The notes: generated from the letters alone by a model not told the origin. A DNA stretch of 17,542 nt from Clostridia bacterium (GCA_017451975.1 JAFTNI010000138.1:1-17542); one strand, 5' to 3'; numbered from the stretch's first letter, positions 1 through 7,037 are shown. Numbers and translations are program-made.

Positions 1-2009
1 ACCTCGCAACTGACCCTGACCGTGAGGGCGAAGCAATAGCGTGGCACCTTGCTACGGTGCTCGGCATAGAGCCGGAAAAGGCACACAGGGTTTCCTTCAA
101 CGAAATTACGAGAAACACGGTTTGTTCGGAAATAGAAAATTCCCGCGCGATCAATATGAACCTCGTAAACTCCCAGCAGGCGCGCCGCGTGCTGGACAGA
201 ATCGTGGGCTACAAATTAAGCCCCTACCTTTGGAAAACGGTTAAATCCGGCCTTTCCGCGGGCAGAGTTCAATCTGTTGCCACGAGAATTATCGTAGAGC
301 GCGATGCAGAAATAGCGGCTTTCGAGCCCAAGGAATTCTGGACGGTGGAAGCGCTTCTCAAGGGCAAGGGCACGCACAAAATCAAAGCAAAATATCACGG
401 CACGAAGGCGGGCAAAAAGGAGCTTACCTGCGAAGCTGATGCAAACGAGGTGCTCGACGCCTGCAAGAGCGAAAAGTTTACCGTTGCAAGCGTGAGCCGT
501 GCGAAAAAGAGCAAATCTCCCATGGCGCCCTTTATCACATCCACAATGCAGCAGGACGCTTTCCGTAAGCTCAATTTCCAGACGAAAAAGACCATGAAGG
601 TGGCGCAGGAGCTTTACGAGGGCGTTAACCTTGGCGCAGAGTTCGGTGGGTCCCACGGTCTTATCACTTATATGAGAACAGACTCGCTCAGAATTTCTAC
701 AGACGCGGCAAATGCGGCGCAGAAATACATCGTCGGCAAATATGGCTCGGAATTCTACCCCTCGCGCAGAAGAATTTTCAAAACGGCAGGCTCCGCGCAG
801 GATGCTCACGAGGCTATACGCCCCTCCAGCATGGAATTTGAACCCGACAGAGTTAAAAAATATCTTTCAAACGACCAATACAAGCTTTATAAGCTTATAT
901 GGGACAGATTTTTGGCAAGCCAGATGAAAAATGCGGAGTTTGATACGATGAACGCAGACATTGCTTGCGGCAACTATATTTTCAAGGCAAGCGAATATTC
1001 CGTTAAATTCAAGGGTTACTTGCTTGTTTACGAGGATGCGGACACACTTGAAGATTCCGAAAAGCTTGCAAAGGTTTGCGATATTGCAGAGGGTGAAGAG
1101 CTCGCGCTCGACAGCGTAAACGGCGAAAAGAACTTTACTTCGCCTCCCCCTCACTTCAACGAAGGCTCGCTTACGAAATTCCTCGAGGAAAAGGGAATAG
1201 GCAGACCCAGCACCTACGCTTCCACGATTTCCACTATTATCGACCGCGGCTACGTTGTGCGCGATAAGAAAACCTTGCGCTCTACGCCTTTGGGCGAAGC
1301 GACGGTTGAGCTTATGAAGAAAAACTTCCCGAAGATAGTAGACTATAAGTTCACAGCAAATATGGAAACGGACATAGATAAAATAGCTGCGGGCGACGAT
1401 ACATTCGAAGCCGTTATGGTAGATTTCTACGGCGATTTTGCAAAAACTCTTGAAAAAGCGCAGGCAAAAATTTCCGAAAACAAGGTTGAGCTTCCCGTAG
1501 AGGAATCTGATATCATTTGCGATAAATGCGGCAAGCGCATGATAATAAAATCGGGCAGATTCGGCAAATTTGCTGCTTGCCCCGGTTACCCCGAGTGTAA
1601 GAACACAAAGCCGCTTGCAAAAGACGGTGTTTCTGCGGCGGCAGAAAAGGAAGAACCCGAAAAAACGGATATCAAATGCCCCGAATGTGGCGGCGAGGTT
1701 GTTATCCGCAAGAGCAGATACGGCAAGTTTTATGCGTGCCTTTCCTTCCCGAAGTGCAAATATACAAAGGCAATAAAGGAAGAAATCGGCGTGAAATGCC
1801 CGAAATGCGGCGGCGAAATTGTTCGCAGCTTTGGCAGACATAAGAGCATTTTCTATAACTGCGATAACTACCCGAAATGCGATTTTTCCGTTTGGGACCT
1901 TCCCACGGGCGAAAAATGCCCCGAATGCGGCGCGCTCATGCTTGAAAAGAAGGGAAAGAAGCTTCACTATTGCATGAACGAGGCTTGCGGATATAAAGAC
2001 GAAAAATAA
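1..2009 (+). CDS. topA: DNA topoisomerase I (type IA), 5'-truncated by the window edge
   Basis: Type IA topoisomerase that relaxes negatively supercoiled DNA by nicking and passing one strand. The reading frame is open from the left edge (first full codon at 3), so the gene starts outside; an apparent GTG start at 57 is internal. The first visible residues contain the TOPRIM acidic motif TDPDREGE, which binds Mg2+. The catalytic tyrosine lies in ITYMRTDS, codon 669-671. SAGRVQSVATR (about 258-290) is another type IA signature. From about 1518 to the stop there are four C-terminal zinc-ribbon modules with CxxC pairs (CDKCG, CPECGG, CPKCGG, CPECGA), each closing with a second cysteine pair, such as PGYPEC in the first. 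These bind single-stranded DNA in the family. The usual bacterial domain order is complete except for the missing N-terminus. A hairpin terminator follows 10 nt after the TAA stop. Confidence 0.97.
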   Translation, partial: LATDPDREGEAIAWHLATVLGIEPEKAHRVSFNEITRNTVCSEIENSRAINMNLVNSQQARRVLDRIVGYKLSPYLWKTVKSGLSAGRVQSVATRIIVERDAEIAAFEPKEFWTVEALLKGKGTHKIKAKYHGTKAGKKELTCEADANEVLDACKSEKFTVASVSRAKKSKSPMAPFITSTMQQDAFRKLNFQTKKTMKVAQELYEGVNLGAEFGGSHGLITYMRTDSLRISTDAANAAQKYIVGKYGSEFYPSRRRIFKTAGSAQDAHEAIRPSSMEFEPDRVKKYLSNDQYKLYKLIWDRFLASQMKNAEFDTMNADIACGNYIFKASEYSVKFKGYLLVYEDADTLEDSEKLAKVCDIAEGEELALDSVNGEKNFTSPPPHFNEGSLTKFLEEKGIGRPSTYASTISTIIDRGYVVRDKKTLRSTPLGEATVELMKKNFPKIVDYKFTANMETDIDKIAAGDDTFEAVMVDFYGDFAKTLEKAQAKISENKVELPVEESDIICDKCGKRMIIKSGRFGKFAACPGYPECKNTKPLAKDGVSAAAEKEEPEKTDIKCPECGGEVVIRKSRYGKFYACLSFPKCKYTKAIKEEIGVKCPKCGGEIVRSFGRHKSIFYNCDNYPKCDFSVWDLPTGEKCPECGALMLEKKGKKLHYCMNEACGYKDEK

Positions 2010-2019
2010 TTTTTCTGTT

Positions 2020-2056
2020 CAAAGGAGAGCGGGCAACCTCTCTCCTTTGTTTCTTT
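2020..2056 (+). terminator. Intrinsic terminator after topA
   Basis: A perfect 10-bp stem (CAAAGGAGAG at 2020-2029 with CTCTCCTTTG at 2040-2049) around a 10-nt loop is followed by TTTCTTTT. It separates topA from the two-component system. The 3' tract is interrupted by one C, so some readthrough is possible. Confidence 0.75.
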
Positions 2057-2087
2057 TCAGTTTATAAAAGAAATATAGAATTTTTGC

Positions 2088-2096
2088 GGGAGGTGG
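2088..2096 (+). promoter_or_regulatory. Ribosome binding site that sets the response-regulator start
   Basis: GGGAGGTGG ends 5 nt before the ATG at 2102. The open frame extends upstream to a TTG at 2084, but that codon lies before this strong Shine-Dalgarno sequence. The ATG also gives the standard short N-terminus of receiver domains (MFHILVVDDD), so 2102 is the better start. Confidence 0.8.
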
Positions 2097-2101
2097 AAAA
2101 A

Positions 2102-2776
2102 ATGTTTCACATTTTGGTTGTAGACGATGATAAAAACACGCGAATGTTCCTTTCCGCCGTGCTGGAAAGCGCGGGCTATACGGTATATACCGCTTGCGAT
2201 GGCGAGGACGCGCTCCGCGTGATGGATATGGAGCACATAGACCTTGTGGTGCTCGATATAATGATGCCGAAAATGGACGGCTATGAATTTACGCGCATTT
2301 TGCGCGAAAGCGATAATAATTTACCCATACTTATGGTTTCTGCAAAGCAGCTCCCCGCCGATAAGCACAAGGGCTTCCTTGTCGGCACGGACGATTACAT
2401 AACCAAGCCCATAGACGACGAGGAAATGCTCTACCGCATAAAGGCGCTTTTGCGCCGAGCTAAAATCGCAAGCGAAAGAAAAATAGAAATAGGCGAGGTC
2501 GTGCTCGATTACGATTCGCTTACGGTAACGCGCGCGGGCGAGGTAAACGAGCTGCCGCAGAAGGAATTTCTGCTTCTTTACAAGCTTCTTTCATACCCGG
2601 GCAAGATTTTCACGCGCATTCAGCTTATGGACGAGATATGGGGCGCAGAAAGCGACACGGGCTGGGAAACCGTAACGGTGCATATCGGCAGGCTGCGCAA
2701 AAGGTTTGAAAGTTACCCCGAATTTTCTATAGAATCCGTGCGTGGGCTGGGCTATAAGGCGGTAAAAAAGATATGA
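2102..2776 (+). CDS. OmpR/PhoB-family two-component response regulator
   Basis: DNA-binding response regulator of 224 aa, the normal length for the OmpR family. The receiver domain (about 1-115) has the acidic triad D8/D9/D10, the phospho-acceptor D52 in VLDIMMPKMDG, S80 in MVSAKQ (the switch position) and K102 in TKP. The C-terminal winged helix-turn-helix (about 128-222) ends with the family pattern VTVHIGRLRKRFE and SVRGLGYKAVKK. Its stop overlaps the start of the histidine kinase gene (ATGA at 2773-2776), so the two are translationally coupled and form a cognate pair. It presumably activates or represses genes in response to the kinase; the regulon cannot be told from the window. The start is ATG 2102, behind a strong GGGAGGTGG site. 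Confidence 0.93.
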   Translation: MFHILVVDDDKNTRMFLSAVLESAGYTVYTACDGEDALRVMDMEHIDLVVLDIMMPKMDGYEFTRILRESDNNLPILMVSAKQLPADKHKGFLVGTDDYITKPIDDEEMLYRIKALLRRAKIASERKIEIGEVVLDYDSLTVTRAGEVNELPQKEFLLLYKLLSYPGKIFTRIQLMDEIWGAESDTGWETVTVHIGRLRKRFESYPEFSIESVRGLGYKAVKKI

Positions 2777-3888
2777 GCAAGAAAAAACAGAAAAACGCGC
2801 TCGCCGGTATAAGCGCTATAGGCAAAAGATTTGTGGCGACGGAAAAATCGCACCGCTTCTCGCTTTCGCTTGTTTTTGGCATATTCGTTTTCGCGGTGCT
2901 GCTCATAGCAATAGCCTTTGCGGTTTTCGCCGTGTGGATACTCGGCGAATTCGGCGTGATAACGGGCAGCCTTGAGGATTCCAGCATGACGCTTATAGTA
3001 ATTCTCGTAAGCGTTATAAGCCTTATAATCGGCTCGGGCATGAGCATTCTGCTCGGCAAAATACCGCTGAAGCCGATAAACGACCTTATCAACCGCATGA
3101 ACAGGCTTGCCGCGGGCGATTTTTCCGCGCGCTTGAAGTTTGGCAACGTATGGAAAAGCTACCCTGCCTTCAGCGAAATGTCTGAAAGCTTCAATAAGCT
3201 TGCTACAGAGCTTGAAAACACGGAAATGCTGCGCGGCGACTTTGTAAATAACTTTTCCCACGAGTTCAAAACGCCCATAGTTTCCATAGCGGGGCTTGCA
3301 AAGCTTGTAAACAGGGGCAACCTTACCGAGGAGCAAAGGGCGAAATACCTCACCGCCATAGAGGAAGAATCGCTCCGCCTTGCCGCTATGGCAACTAATG
3401 TACTCAACCTTACGAAAATTGAAAACCAGGCTATACTTTCCGAGCTTTCGTGCTTTAACCTTTCCGAGCAGATACGCTCCTGCGTGCTTCTGCTTGAAAA
3501 CAAATGGGAGCGCAAGAATATAGAGCTTATCCTCGATTTTAACGAATATGAAATAGAGGCAAACGAGGAAATGCTTAAGGAGGTTTGGATAAACCTTCTT
3601 GATAACGCCGTGAAGTTTTCGCCGCGTTGCGGCACGGTTTCTGTTACTATTGAAGAGAGCATAGGCAAAATTTCCGTTACCGTAAGCAATACAGGCAGCG
3701 AAATTTCCCCCGAAAATATTAAAAAAATATGGAATAAATTCTACCAGGCAGATGAATCGCACGCATCCGAGGGCAACGGCGTTGGCCTTGCCATAGTCAA
3801 GCGCATGGTAGAGCTTCACGACGGCGCTATTTCCGTAAGAAGCGGCGAGGGCGTAACGTCGTTTACCGTAGATCTTCCCGTGAAATAA
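2773..3888 (+). CDS. Membrane sensor histidine kinase with HAMP domain
   Basis: A 371-aa HisKA-type kinase, partner of the overlapping response regulator. Two hydrophobic segments (about 30-57 and 72-95) flank only some 14 extracytoplasmic residues. A HAMP domain follows (about 96-148, PLKPINDLINRMNRLAAGDF). The H-box FVNNFSHEFKTPI places the phospho-acceptor at H163. The ATPase domain shows the N-box NLLDNAVKFS (N278), a degenerate G1 box (NTGSE, 306-310, in place of DxGxG), an F-box-like NKFYQAD and the G2 box GNGVGLAI (334-341). The tiny external loop suggests that it senses the membrane itself or a partner membrane protein, as intramembrane-sensing kinases do. No classic partner such as a BceAB-type transporter is adjacent, although a small membrane protein gene follows on the same strand after a terminator-like hairpin. 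Confidence 0.92.
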   Translation: MSKKKQKNALAGISAIGKRFVATEKSHRFSLSLVFGIFVFAVLLIAIAFAVFAVWILGEFGVITGSLEDSSMTLIVILVSVISLIIGSGMSILLGKIPLKPINDLINRMNRLAAGDFSARLKFGNVWKSYPAFSEMSESFNKLATELENTEMLRGDFVNNFSHEFKTPIVSIAGLAKLVNRGNLTEEQRAKYLTAIEEESLRLAAMATNVLNLTKIENQAILSELSCFNLSEQIRSCVLLLENKWERKNIELILDFNEYEIEANEEMLKEVWINLLDNAVKFSPRCGTVSVTIEESIGKISVTVSNTGSEISPENIKKIWNKFYQADESHASEGNGVGLAIVKRMVELHDGAISVRSGEGVTSFTVDLPVK

Positions 3889-3901
3889 TAAAGTTGAATA
3901 A

Positions 3902-3935
3902 AAATCGGTAGAGAACTTGTTTACTCTGCCGATTT
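3902..3935 (+). terminator. Hairpin after the histidine kinase gene
   Basis: A 12-bp stem (AAATCGGTAGAG at 3902-3913 with CTCTGCCGATTT at 3924-3935, one G-U pair) has a 10-nt loop. The run of U residues after the stem is weak (the stem's own TTT, then ATGTTTA), so it may be an inefficient terminator or an mRNA 3'-end stabiliser. Confidence 0.55.
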
Positions 3936-4042
3936 ATGTTTACGGTATACCACTTAAAAGTTTATTTTCAGTTTAGATTGGGTTTCGTTTCGGTTTACAA
4001 AAAAATTGTATTTTATAAGCATAAAATGAAAAATAACCTCTT

Positions 4043-4050
4043 GGAAAGGA
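4043..4050 (+). promoter_or_regulatory. Ribosome binding site that sets the start of the membrane protein gene
   Basis: GGAAAGGA lies 8 nt before ATG 4059. The frame is open further upstream, with ATGs at 3936 and 4026, but neither has a comparable site. The extra residues would be basic and aromatic and would not resemble the family N-terminus. No convincing -35/-10 pair was found in 3936-4042. Confidence 0.65.
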
Positions 4051-4058
4051 AGATTTTG

Positions 4059-4676
4059 ATGAAGAATTTGTTTGCCTTTTTTATGCTTATAGCTCTTGTT
4101 TCATTCCTCGGCTTTGCCGTGGAAAACCTTTGGACGGCGGCGACGAAGGGCTTTATGGATAATAAAAATATGACCTTGCCTTTTCTGCTTGGCTATGGGC
4201 TTGCCGTGGCGGCGATGTACCTGCTTTTCGGCTTGCCGAGAAAAATGCACTTAGGGCCTATAAAGCTCGATTTTGAAAGCGAAGCGGTTAGCATAATTTT
4301 CTATTTTATTATGATAATGCTCTGCATATGCGTGGGCGAAATTATACTCGGCTTTGCCGTGGAAAAGATATGCGGCATAGAGTGGTGGAACTATACCGCG
4401 CTTCCGCTTCACATAACGAAATATACCTCTATACCCACAAGCGCGGGCTTTTCGCTCATTATCGTTCATTTTATGGATAATATTTTCGTGCCGCTTTTTG
4501 AGTTTTTGCAAACCTGGCACGTGGCGGCGCTCGGCGCGGTTGCCGTGCCGCTTATGCTGCTTATGACAGTGGATTTTTTTCGCAGCGGCTACCTTATGTA
4601 CAAAAACAAAAGCCTGCTTCGCGTATGGCGCAGAGAAACGACGAAAAACAGAATATACCGAGCGCTCCATAAATAA
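4059..4676 (+). CDS. Multi-spanning membrane protein, probably of the putative ABC-transporter type IV (CmpB-like) family
   Basis: A 205-aa integral membrane protein with about five hydrophobic segments (roughly residues 4-20, 40-57, 77-98, 118-140 and 145-163) and a basic cytoplasmic tail (RVWRRETTKNR). Its pattern of an early SFLGFAVEN and a later EIILGFAVEKICGIEWWNY resembles the clostridial family annotated as putative ABC transporter permease (Pfam ABC_trans_CmpB). That family has an N-terminal SFLGW-E motif and a central E-x-LFG-x-WWDY motif. No ATPase gene is nearby, and transport has not been shown for the family, so the substrate is unknown. The gene stands alone between a weak hairpin and a strong convergent terminator. 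An exact 20-bp sequence is repeated within it (see findings). Family assignment is by recalled motif only. Confidence 0.6.
   Translation: MKNLFAFFMLIALVSFLGFAVENLWTAATKGFMDNKNMTLPFLLGYGLAVAAMYLLFGLPRKMHLGPIKLDFESEAVSIIFYFIMIMLCICVGEIILGFAVEKICGIEWWNYTALPLHITKYTSIPTSAGFSLIIVHFMDNIFVPLFEFLQTWHVAALGAVAVPLMLLMTVDFFRSGYLMYKNKSLLRVWRRETTKNRIYRALHK
4107..4366 (+). repeat. Exact 20-bp direct repeat inside the membrane protein gene
   Basis: CTCGGCTTTGCCGTGGAAAA occurs at 4107-4126 and again at 4347-4366, exactly 240 nt apart and in the same reading frame. Both copies encode LGFAVE, at residues 17-22 and 97-102, each just after a hydrophobic segment. This may reflect an ancient internal duplication or simply codon bias on a twice-used motif. 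Confidence 0.85.
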
Positions 4677-4684
4677 CGGGGCGC

Positions 4685-4739
4685 AAAGAAAAAGAGCCTG
4701 CCTTCGGTACACAAAAACCGAAGGAGGCTCTTTTTCTTT
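4685..4739. terminator. Strong bidirectional terminator between convergent genes
   Basis: A long hairpin pairs AAAGAAAAAGAGCC (4685-4698) with GGCTCTTTTTCTTT (4726-4739), then after a small internal loop CCTTCGGT (4701-4708) with ACCGAAGG (4717-4724). The A-rich left arm and T-rich right arm give a U-tract on either strand. It lies between the stop codons of the membrane protein (+) and the lipid kinase (-) genes and can serve both. Confidence 0.9.
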
Positions 4740-4766
4740 AGGAGAATTACTTTATTAAAAAGAGAA

Positions 4767-5639
4767 TTATTTTATTTTTGCCGTAACGCCGGCTTCAACC
4801 GTATATTCGGTTACGCCCGTTACCGTTTCCCCCGCTATCGGCGCGGCGCGGGGGGTTTCGAAGCGCACGGTTATTTTCTTACCCGTGAGAACGGTGTTAT
4901 TTTTTGTATATTTGCCAAGCTCGCCCTTGAAAAGGTCGGGGAAGATCATAAGCGTGCGGAGCTTGCCCGTGCCGTGAAGGAGCATTATTGAAACCTTGCT
5001 CTCCTCGTCGAGCCTGCTCTGCTCGGGCGTGGGCATCATACCGCCGCCGTAAAATTTACCATTCATTGTGGGGGCTAGCCATACTTTTTTGAAATTGTAT
5101 TCTTTGCCGTCTACAATAACGGTTGCGTTTGTGGGCTTATAGTGGAAGAGAAGGCCTTTTATGGCGATTGCCGTATAGCTTATTTTTTCTTTGTTCTGTG
5201 CGCGCATATTATCGCCAACCTCGCAGCAGTAGCCGTCTATGCCAAAGCCTACGTTGTTGAGGAAAAGGTAATCCTTGCCCTGAACCTTTACCGAGGGGAG
5301 ATTTTTTATGTATTTATCTATGCAAATGGGTTTTTCGCCCTGAACGCCGTCTATATCGCGCAGGAAATCGTTGCCCGTGCCCGTAGCGTAATAGTAAATG
5401 CTGTTTTCAAAGGCGATATTCTTCGTTTCGTTTACAAAGTGGTTGAGCGTGCCGTCGCCGCCGCAGATAACTACTATATCTTCGGGCGCTGTTTCTGCAA
5501 AAATTTTACTATAATCAGTTCCGCAGATGTCTTTATACACAACCTCCTCTGCTTTATAAAAGCCTGCTGCCTTTTCTGCGTTTTCTTTGCCGCATCCGCT
5601 GCAGGAAAGGGGGTTATATACGATATATGTCTTTCCCAT
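4767..5639 (-). CDS. Diacylglycerol kinase-like lipid kinase (DAGK catalytic family)
   Basis: A 290-aa soluble lipid kinase of the DgkB/YegS type, which transfers the ATP gamma-phosphate to a lipid such as diacylglycerol at the cytoplasmic membrane. The nucleotide-binding signature GGDGTLN is at residues 60-66, and the second conserved motif ATGTGNDFLRD at about 85-95. The conserved Asn-Pro near the N-terminus (YIVYNP, 5-10) is present, but the usual small glycine-rich stretch after it is LSCSGCG, with two cysteines. The length is normal for the family. The start is supported by an AAAGAGG site about 8 nt upstream on the minus strand. In clostridia, enzymes of this family recycle diacylglycerol from lipoteichoic-acid-like polymer synthesis; the exact substrate here is not known. 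It is divergent from the BspA-like gene and convergent with the membrane protein gene. Confidence 0.87.
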   Translation of the reverse strand: MGKTYIVYNPLSCSGCGKENAEKAAGFYKAEEVVYKDICGTDYSKIFAETAPEDIVVICGGDGTLNHFVNETKNIAFENSIYYYATGTGNDFLRDIDGVQGEKPICIDKYIKNLPSVKVQGKDYLFLNNVGFGIDGYCCEVGDNMRAQNKEKISYTAIAIKGLLFHYKPTNATVIVDGKEYNFKKVWLAPTMNGKFYGGGMMPTPEQSRLDEESKVSIMLLHGTGKLRTLMIFPDLFKGELGKYTKNNTVLTGKKITVRFETPRAAPIAGETVTGVTEYTVEAGVTAKIK

Positions 5640-5683
5640 TGTCTTTTCCTCTTTCTGTAAAAGTATATTATAGTTGTTTTTTT

Positions 5684-5711
5684 ATTGTACTTATATATTT
5701 TACAAAGTAAA
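5684..5711 (-). promoter_or_regulatory. Possible promoter for the lipid kinase gene
   Basis: On the minus strand TTTACT (5711-5706) and TACAAT (5689-5684) are separated by 16 nt. A better -10 box alone (TATAAT at 5672-5667) lies nearer the gene but has no matching -35. The region is very AT-rich, so chance matches are likely. Confidence 0.3.
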
Positions 5712-5760
5712 TATAAACCGAAAATAAACTTGAATTTATATATAAAATGTTTTTTTATAC

Positions 5761-5789
5761 TTGTATTAATATAGAAAATGAAGTATAAT
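5761..5789 (+). promoter_or_regulatory. Sigma-A-type promoter of the BspA-like gene
   Basis: TTGTAT (-35, 5761-5766), a 17-bp spacer and TATAAT (-10, 5784-5789) form a near-consensus vegetative promoter. Transcription would start near 5796, giving a leader of about 38 nt with AAGGA before ATG 5834. The rest of the 194-nt divergent spacer is AT-rich, with no other clear signal. Confidence 0.75.
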
Positions 5790-5833
5790 TATATCAAATG
5801 AAATAAAATACGTTTTCCGAAGGAATTTTACTT

Positions 5834-6901
5834 ATGAATATATCGCAGAATAATTTTGAAACGAAAAACCGTTCGCGAACGGAAAAGAAAAAAAGCAAAT
5901 CGCTTGTGCCGATAGTTATTATCTGCTCGTGCGCGCTTTTGGTTTTGCTCGCGGCGTTTTACGTTTTTCTAAGAATATACAATACATATACTTTTGAATG
6001 CAGTGCAAACGGCGACGGCGCTTCCTGCACCGTTACAGCCGTTGAAAAAAGAGCTGTTGCCGCGGCTATATATTTCCCGAGCGAGCTTAAAATACCCGAA
6101 AGCATAGGCGGGCTTAAGGTAAGCGCCGTTGCGCCCGGGGCGGCCAAGGGCAATGTTAAAATCAAAAAGCTTACTTTGCCCGACGGCGTTACGAGCATAG
6201 GAGCAGAGGCGTTTGCCTCCTGCACGGCGCTTGAAAGCGCAAAAATGCCCGCAGGGCTTGAGGCTATTGGCGACGGCGCCTTCAAAAACTGCTTCTCGCT
6301 TGAAAGTATAGACCTCGGCACGGCGCTCGCAAGCGTAGGAAGCAACGCCTTCGAGGGCTGCTCGAAGCTCGCTTCCGTAAAGCTGCCCGCGGGCGTGGTT
6401 GCCTTGGGCGAGCGCGCGTTTTACGGCTGCAGGGGTCTTGCGGAAATAACTCTTTCCGAAAAGCTTGAAAGCATAGGCGCGGAAGCCTTCAGGGGCTGCA
6501 CCTCGCTTGCCGCCGTGAAAATACCCGAAAGCGCAAAATCGCTAGGTGAATATGCCTTCTGGGGTTGCACCGCGCTTGAAAGCGCAGAGCTCGGCGGGCT
6601 TGAAAGCGTGGGCGTGGGCGCGTTTCTCGGCTGCACCTCGCTTAAAGAAGCGGTTCTTCCCGAAGGGCTTACGCTTCTGGAGGGCAAAACTTTTTCGGGC
6701 TGTGAAAGCCTTGAAAGTGTGAAGCTGCCCACAACACTGCGCGGCATAGGTGAGCGCAATTTTGAAAACTGTAAAAAGATTACGGGTATAAGCTATAGCG
6801 GCAGCAAGAGCGCCTGGCAGAACGTGGGGCTGGACGTATATTGGAACATCAACGCATATATTGACGAAATAACCTGCTCCGACGGAAAAGTTGAAGCATA
6901 A
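5834..6901 (+). CDS. Membrane-anchored BspA-type leucine-rich-repeat protein
   Basis: A 355-aa protein with a short, strongly basic cytoplasmic N-terminus (RSRTEKKKSKS), one hydrophobic segment (about 24-47) and a mostly extracellular remainder. I see no lipobox, so it is probably anchored by that segment. From about residue 110 there are nine repeats of 23 residues (one of 22), each built as AF-x-GC-x-x-L-x-x-x-x-(L/I)-P. This matches the LRR_5/BspA family. The C-terminal tail (YSGSKSAWQNV ending in ITCSDGK) is the cap often seen on such proteins from gut clostridia. The family is known for surface adhesion and protein or host binding, but the ligand here is unknown. It has its own promoter and terminator and so is a single-gene unit. 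The start is ATG 5834 behind AAGGA. Confidence 0.88.
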   Translation: MNISQNNFETKNRSRTEKKKSKSLVPIVIICSCALLVLLAAFYVFLRIYNTYTFECSANGDGASCTVTAVEKRAVAAAIYFPSELKIPESIGGLKVSAVAPGAAKGNVKIKKLTLPDGVTSIGAEAFASCTALESAKMPAGLEAIGDGAFKNCFSLESIDLGTALASVGSNAFEGCSKLASVKLPAGVVALGERAFYGCRGLAEITLSEKLESIGAEAFRGCTSLAAVKIPESAKSLGEYAFWGCTALESAELGGLESVGVGAFLGCTSLKEAVLPEGLTLLEGKTFSGCESLESVKLPTTLRGIGERNFENCKKITGISYSGSKSAWQNVGLDVYWNINAYIDEITCSDGKVEA

Positions 6902-6937
6902 AGAAAAAGACGAAGAATTTTCTTCGTCTTTTTCTTT
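6900..6937. terminator. Perfect-palindrome terminator after the BspA-like gene
   Basis: AAAGAAAAAGACGAAGAA (6900-6917) and TTCTTCGTCTTTTTCTTT (6920-6937) are perfect 18-nt inverted arms. The first arm starts inside the TAA stop codon. The T-rich right arm supplies the U-tract, and the A-rich left arm could also stop transcription on the other strand. Confidence 0.9.
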
Positions 6938-6969
6938 GAGCAAAATCTATATCTCACAAAACTTTATGC

Positions 6970-6996
6970 AACTTTTTACATCAAAAAGAAAAAGTT
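6970..6996. repeat. Short inverted repeat upstream of the rnc promoter
   Basis: AACTTTTT (6970-6977) and AAAAAGTT (6989-6996) are 8-bp inverted arms separated by 11 nt. They lie 12 nt upstream of the -35 box of the long operon. This could be an operator or an AT-rich upstream element, or chance in AT-rich DNA. The rest of 6938-7008 shows nothing recognisable. Confidence 0.4.
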
Positions 6997-7008
6997 ACAC
7001 GCATAGTC

Positions 7009-7037
7009 TTGAAATTTGAATTTTTATGAGTTATACT
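7009..7037 (+). promoter_or_regulatory. Sigma-A-type promoter of the rnc-to-leuS operon
   Basis: TTGAAA (-35, 7009-7014), a 17-bp spacer and TATACT (-10, 7032-7037) form a good vegetative promoter. Transcription would begin near 7044, leaving a leader of about 84 nt before rnc. No comparable promoter was recognised in the small gaps between the eleven downstream genes. Confidence 0.75.

Noticed and set aside
57..2009. GTG at 57 as the start of topA
   Set aside because: The frame is open to the window edge, and the codons before 57 encode the TOPRIM motif TDPDREGE, so the gene begins outside the window.
2059..2087. Promoter for the two-component genes (TATAGA near 2074)
   Set aside because: No acceptable -35 box at 16-18 nt spacing. 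A promoter is likely between the topA terminator and 2102, but I cannot place it.
3936..4058. N-terminal extension of the membrane protein to an ATG at 3936
   Set aside because: There is no ribosome site there. The extension starts right at the edge of a hairpin and has no hydrophobic or family character, while GGAAAGGA fits ATG 4059.
4742..4776. Near-duplicate GAGAATTACTTTATT / GAGAATTATTTTATT at the 3' end of the lipid kinase gene
   Set aside because: A 15-nt AT-rich near-repeat, 20 nt apart and overlapping the stop codon. It is probably a small slippage duplication with no visible function.
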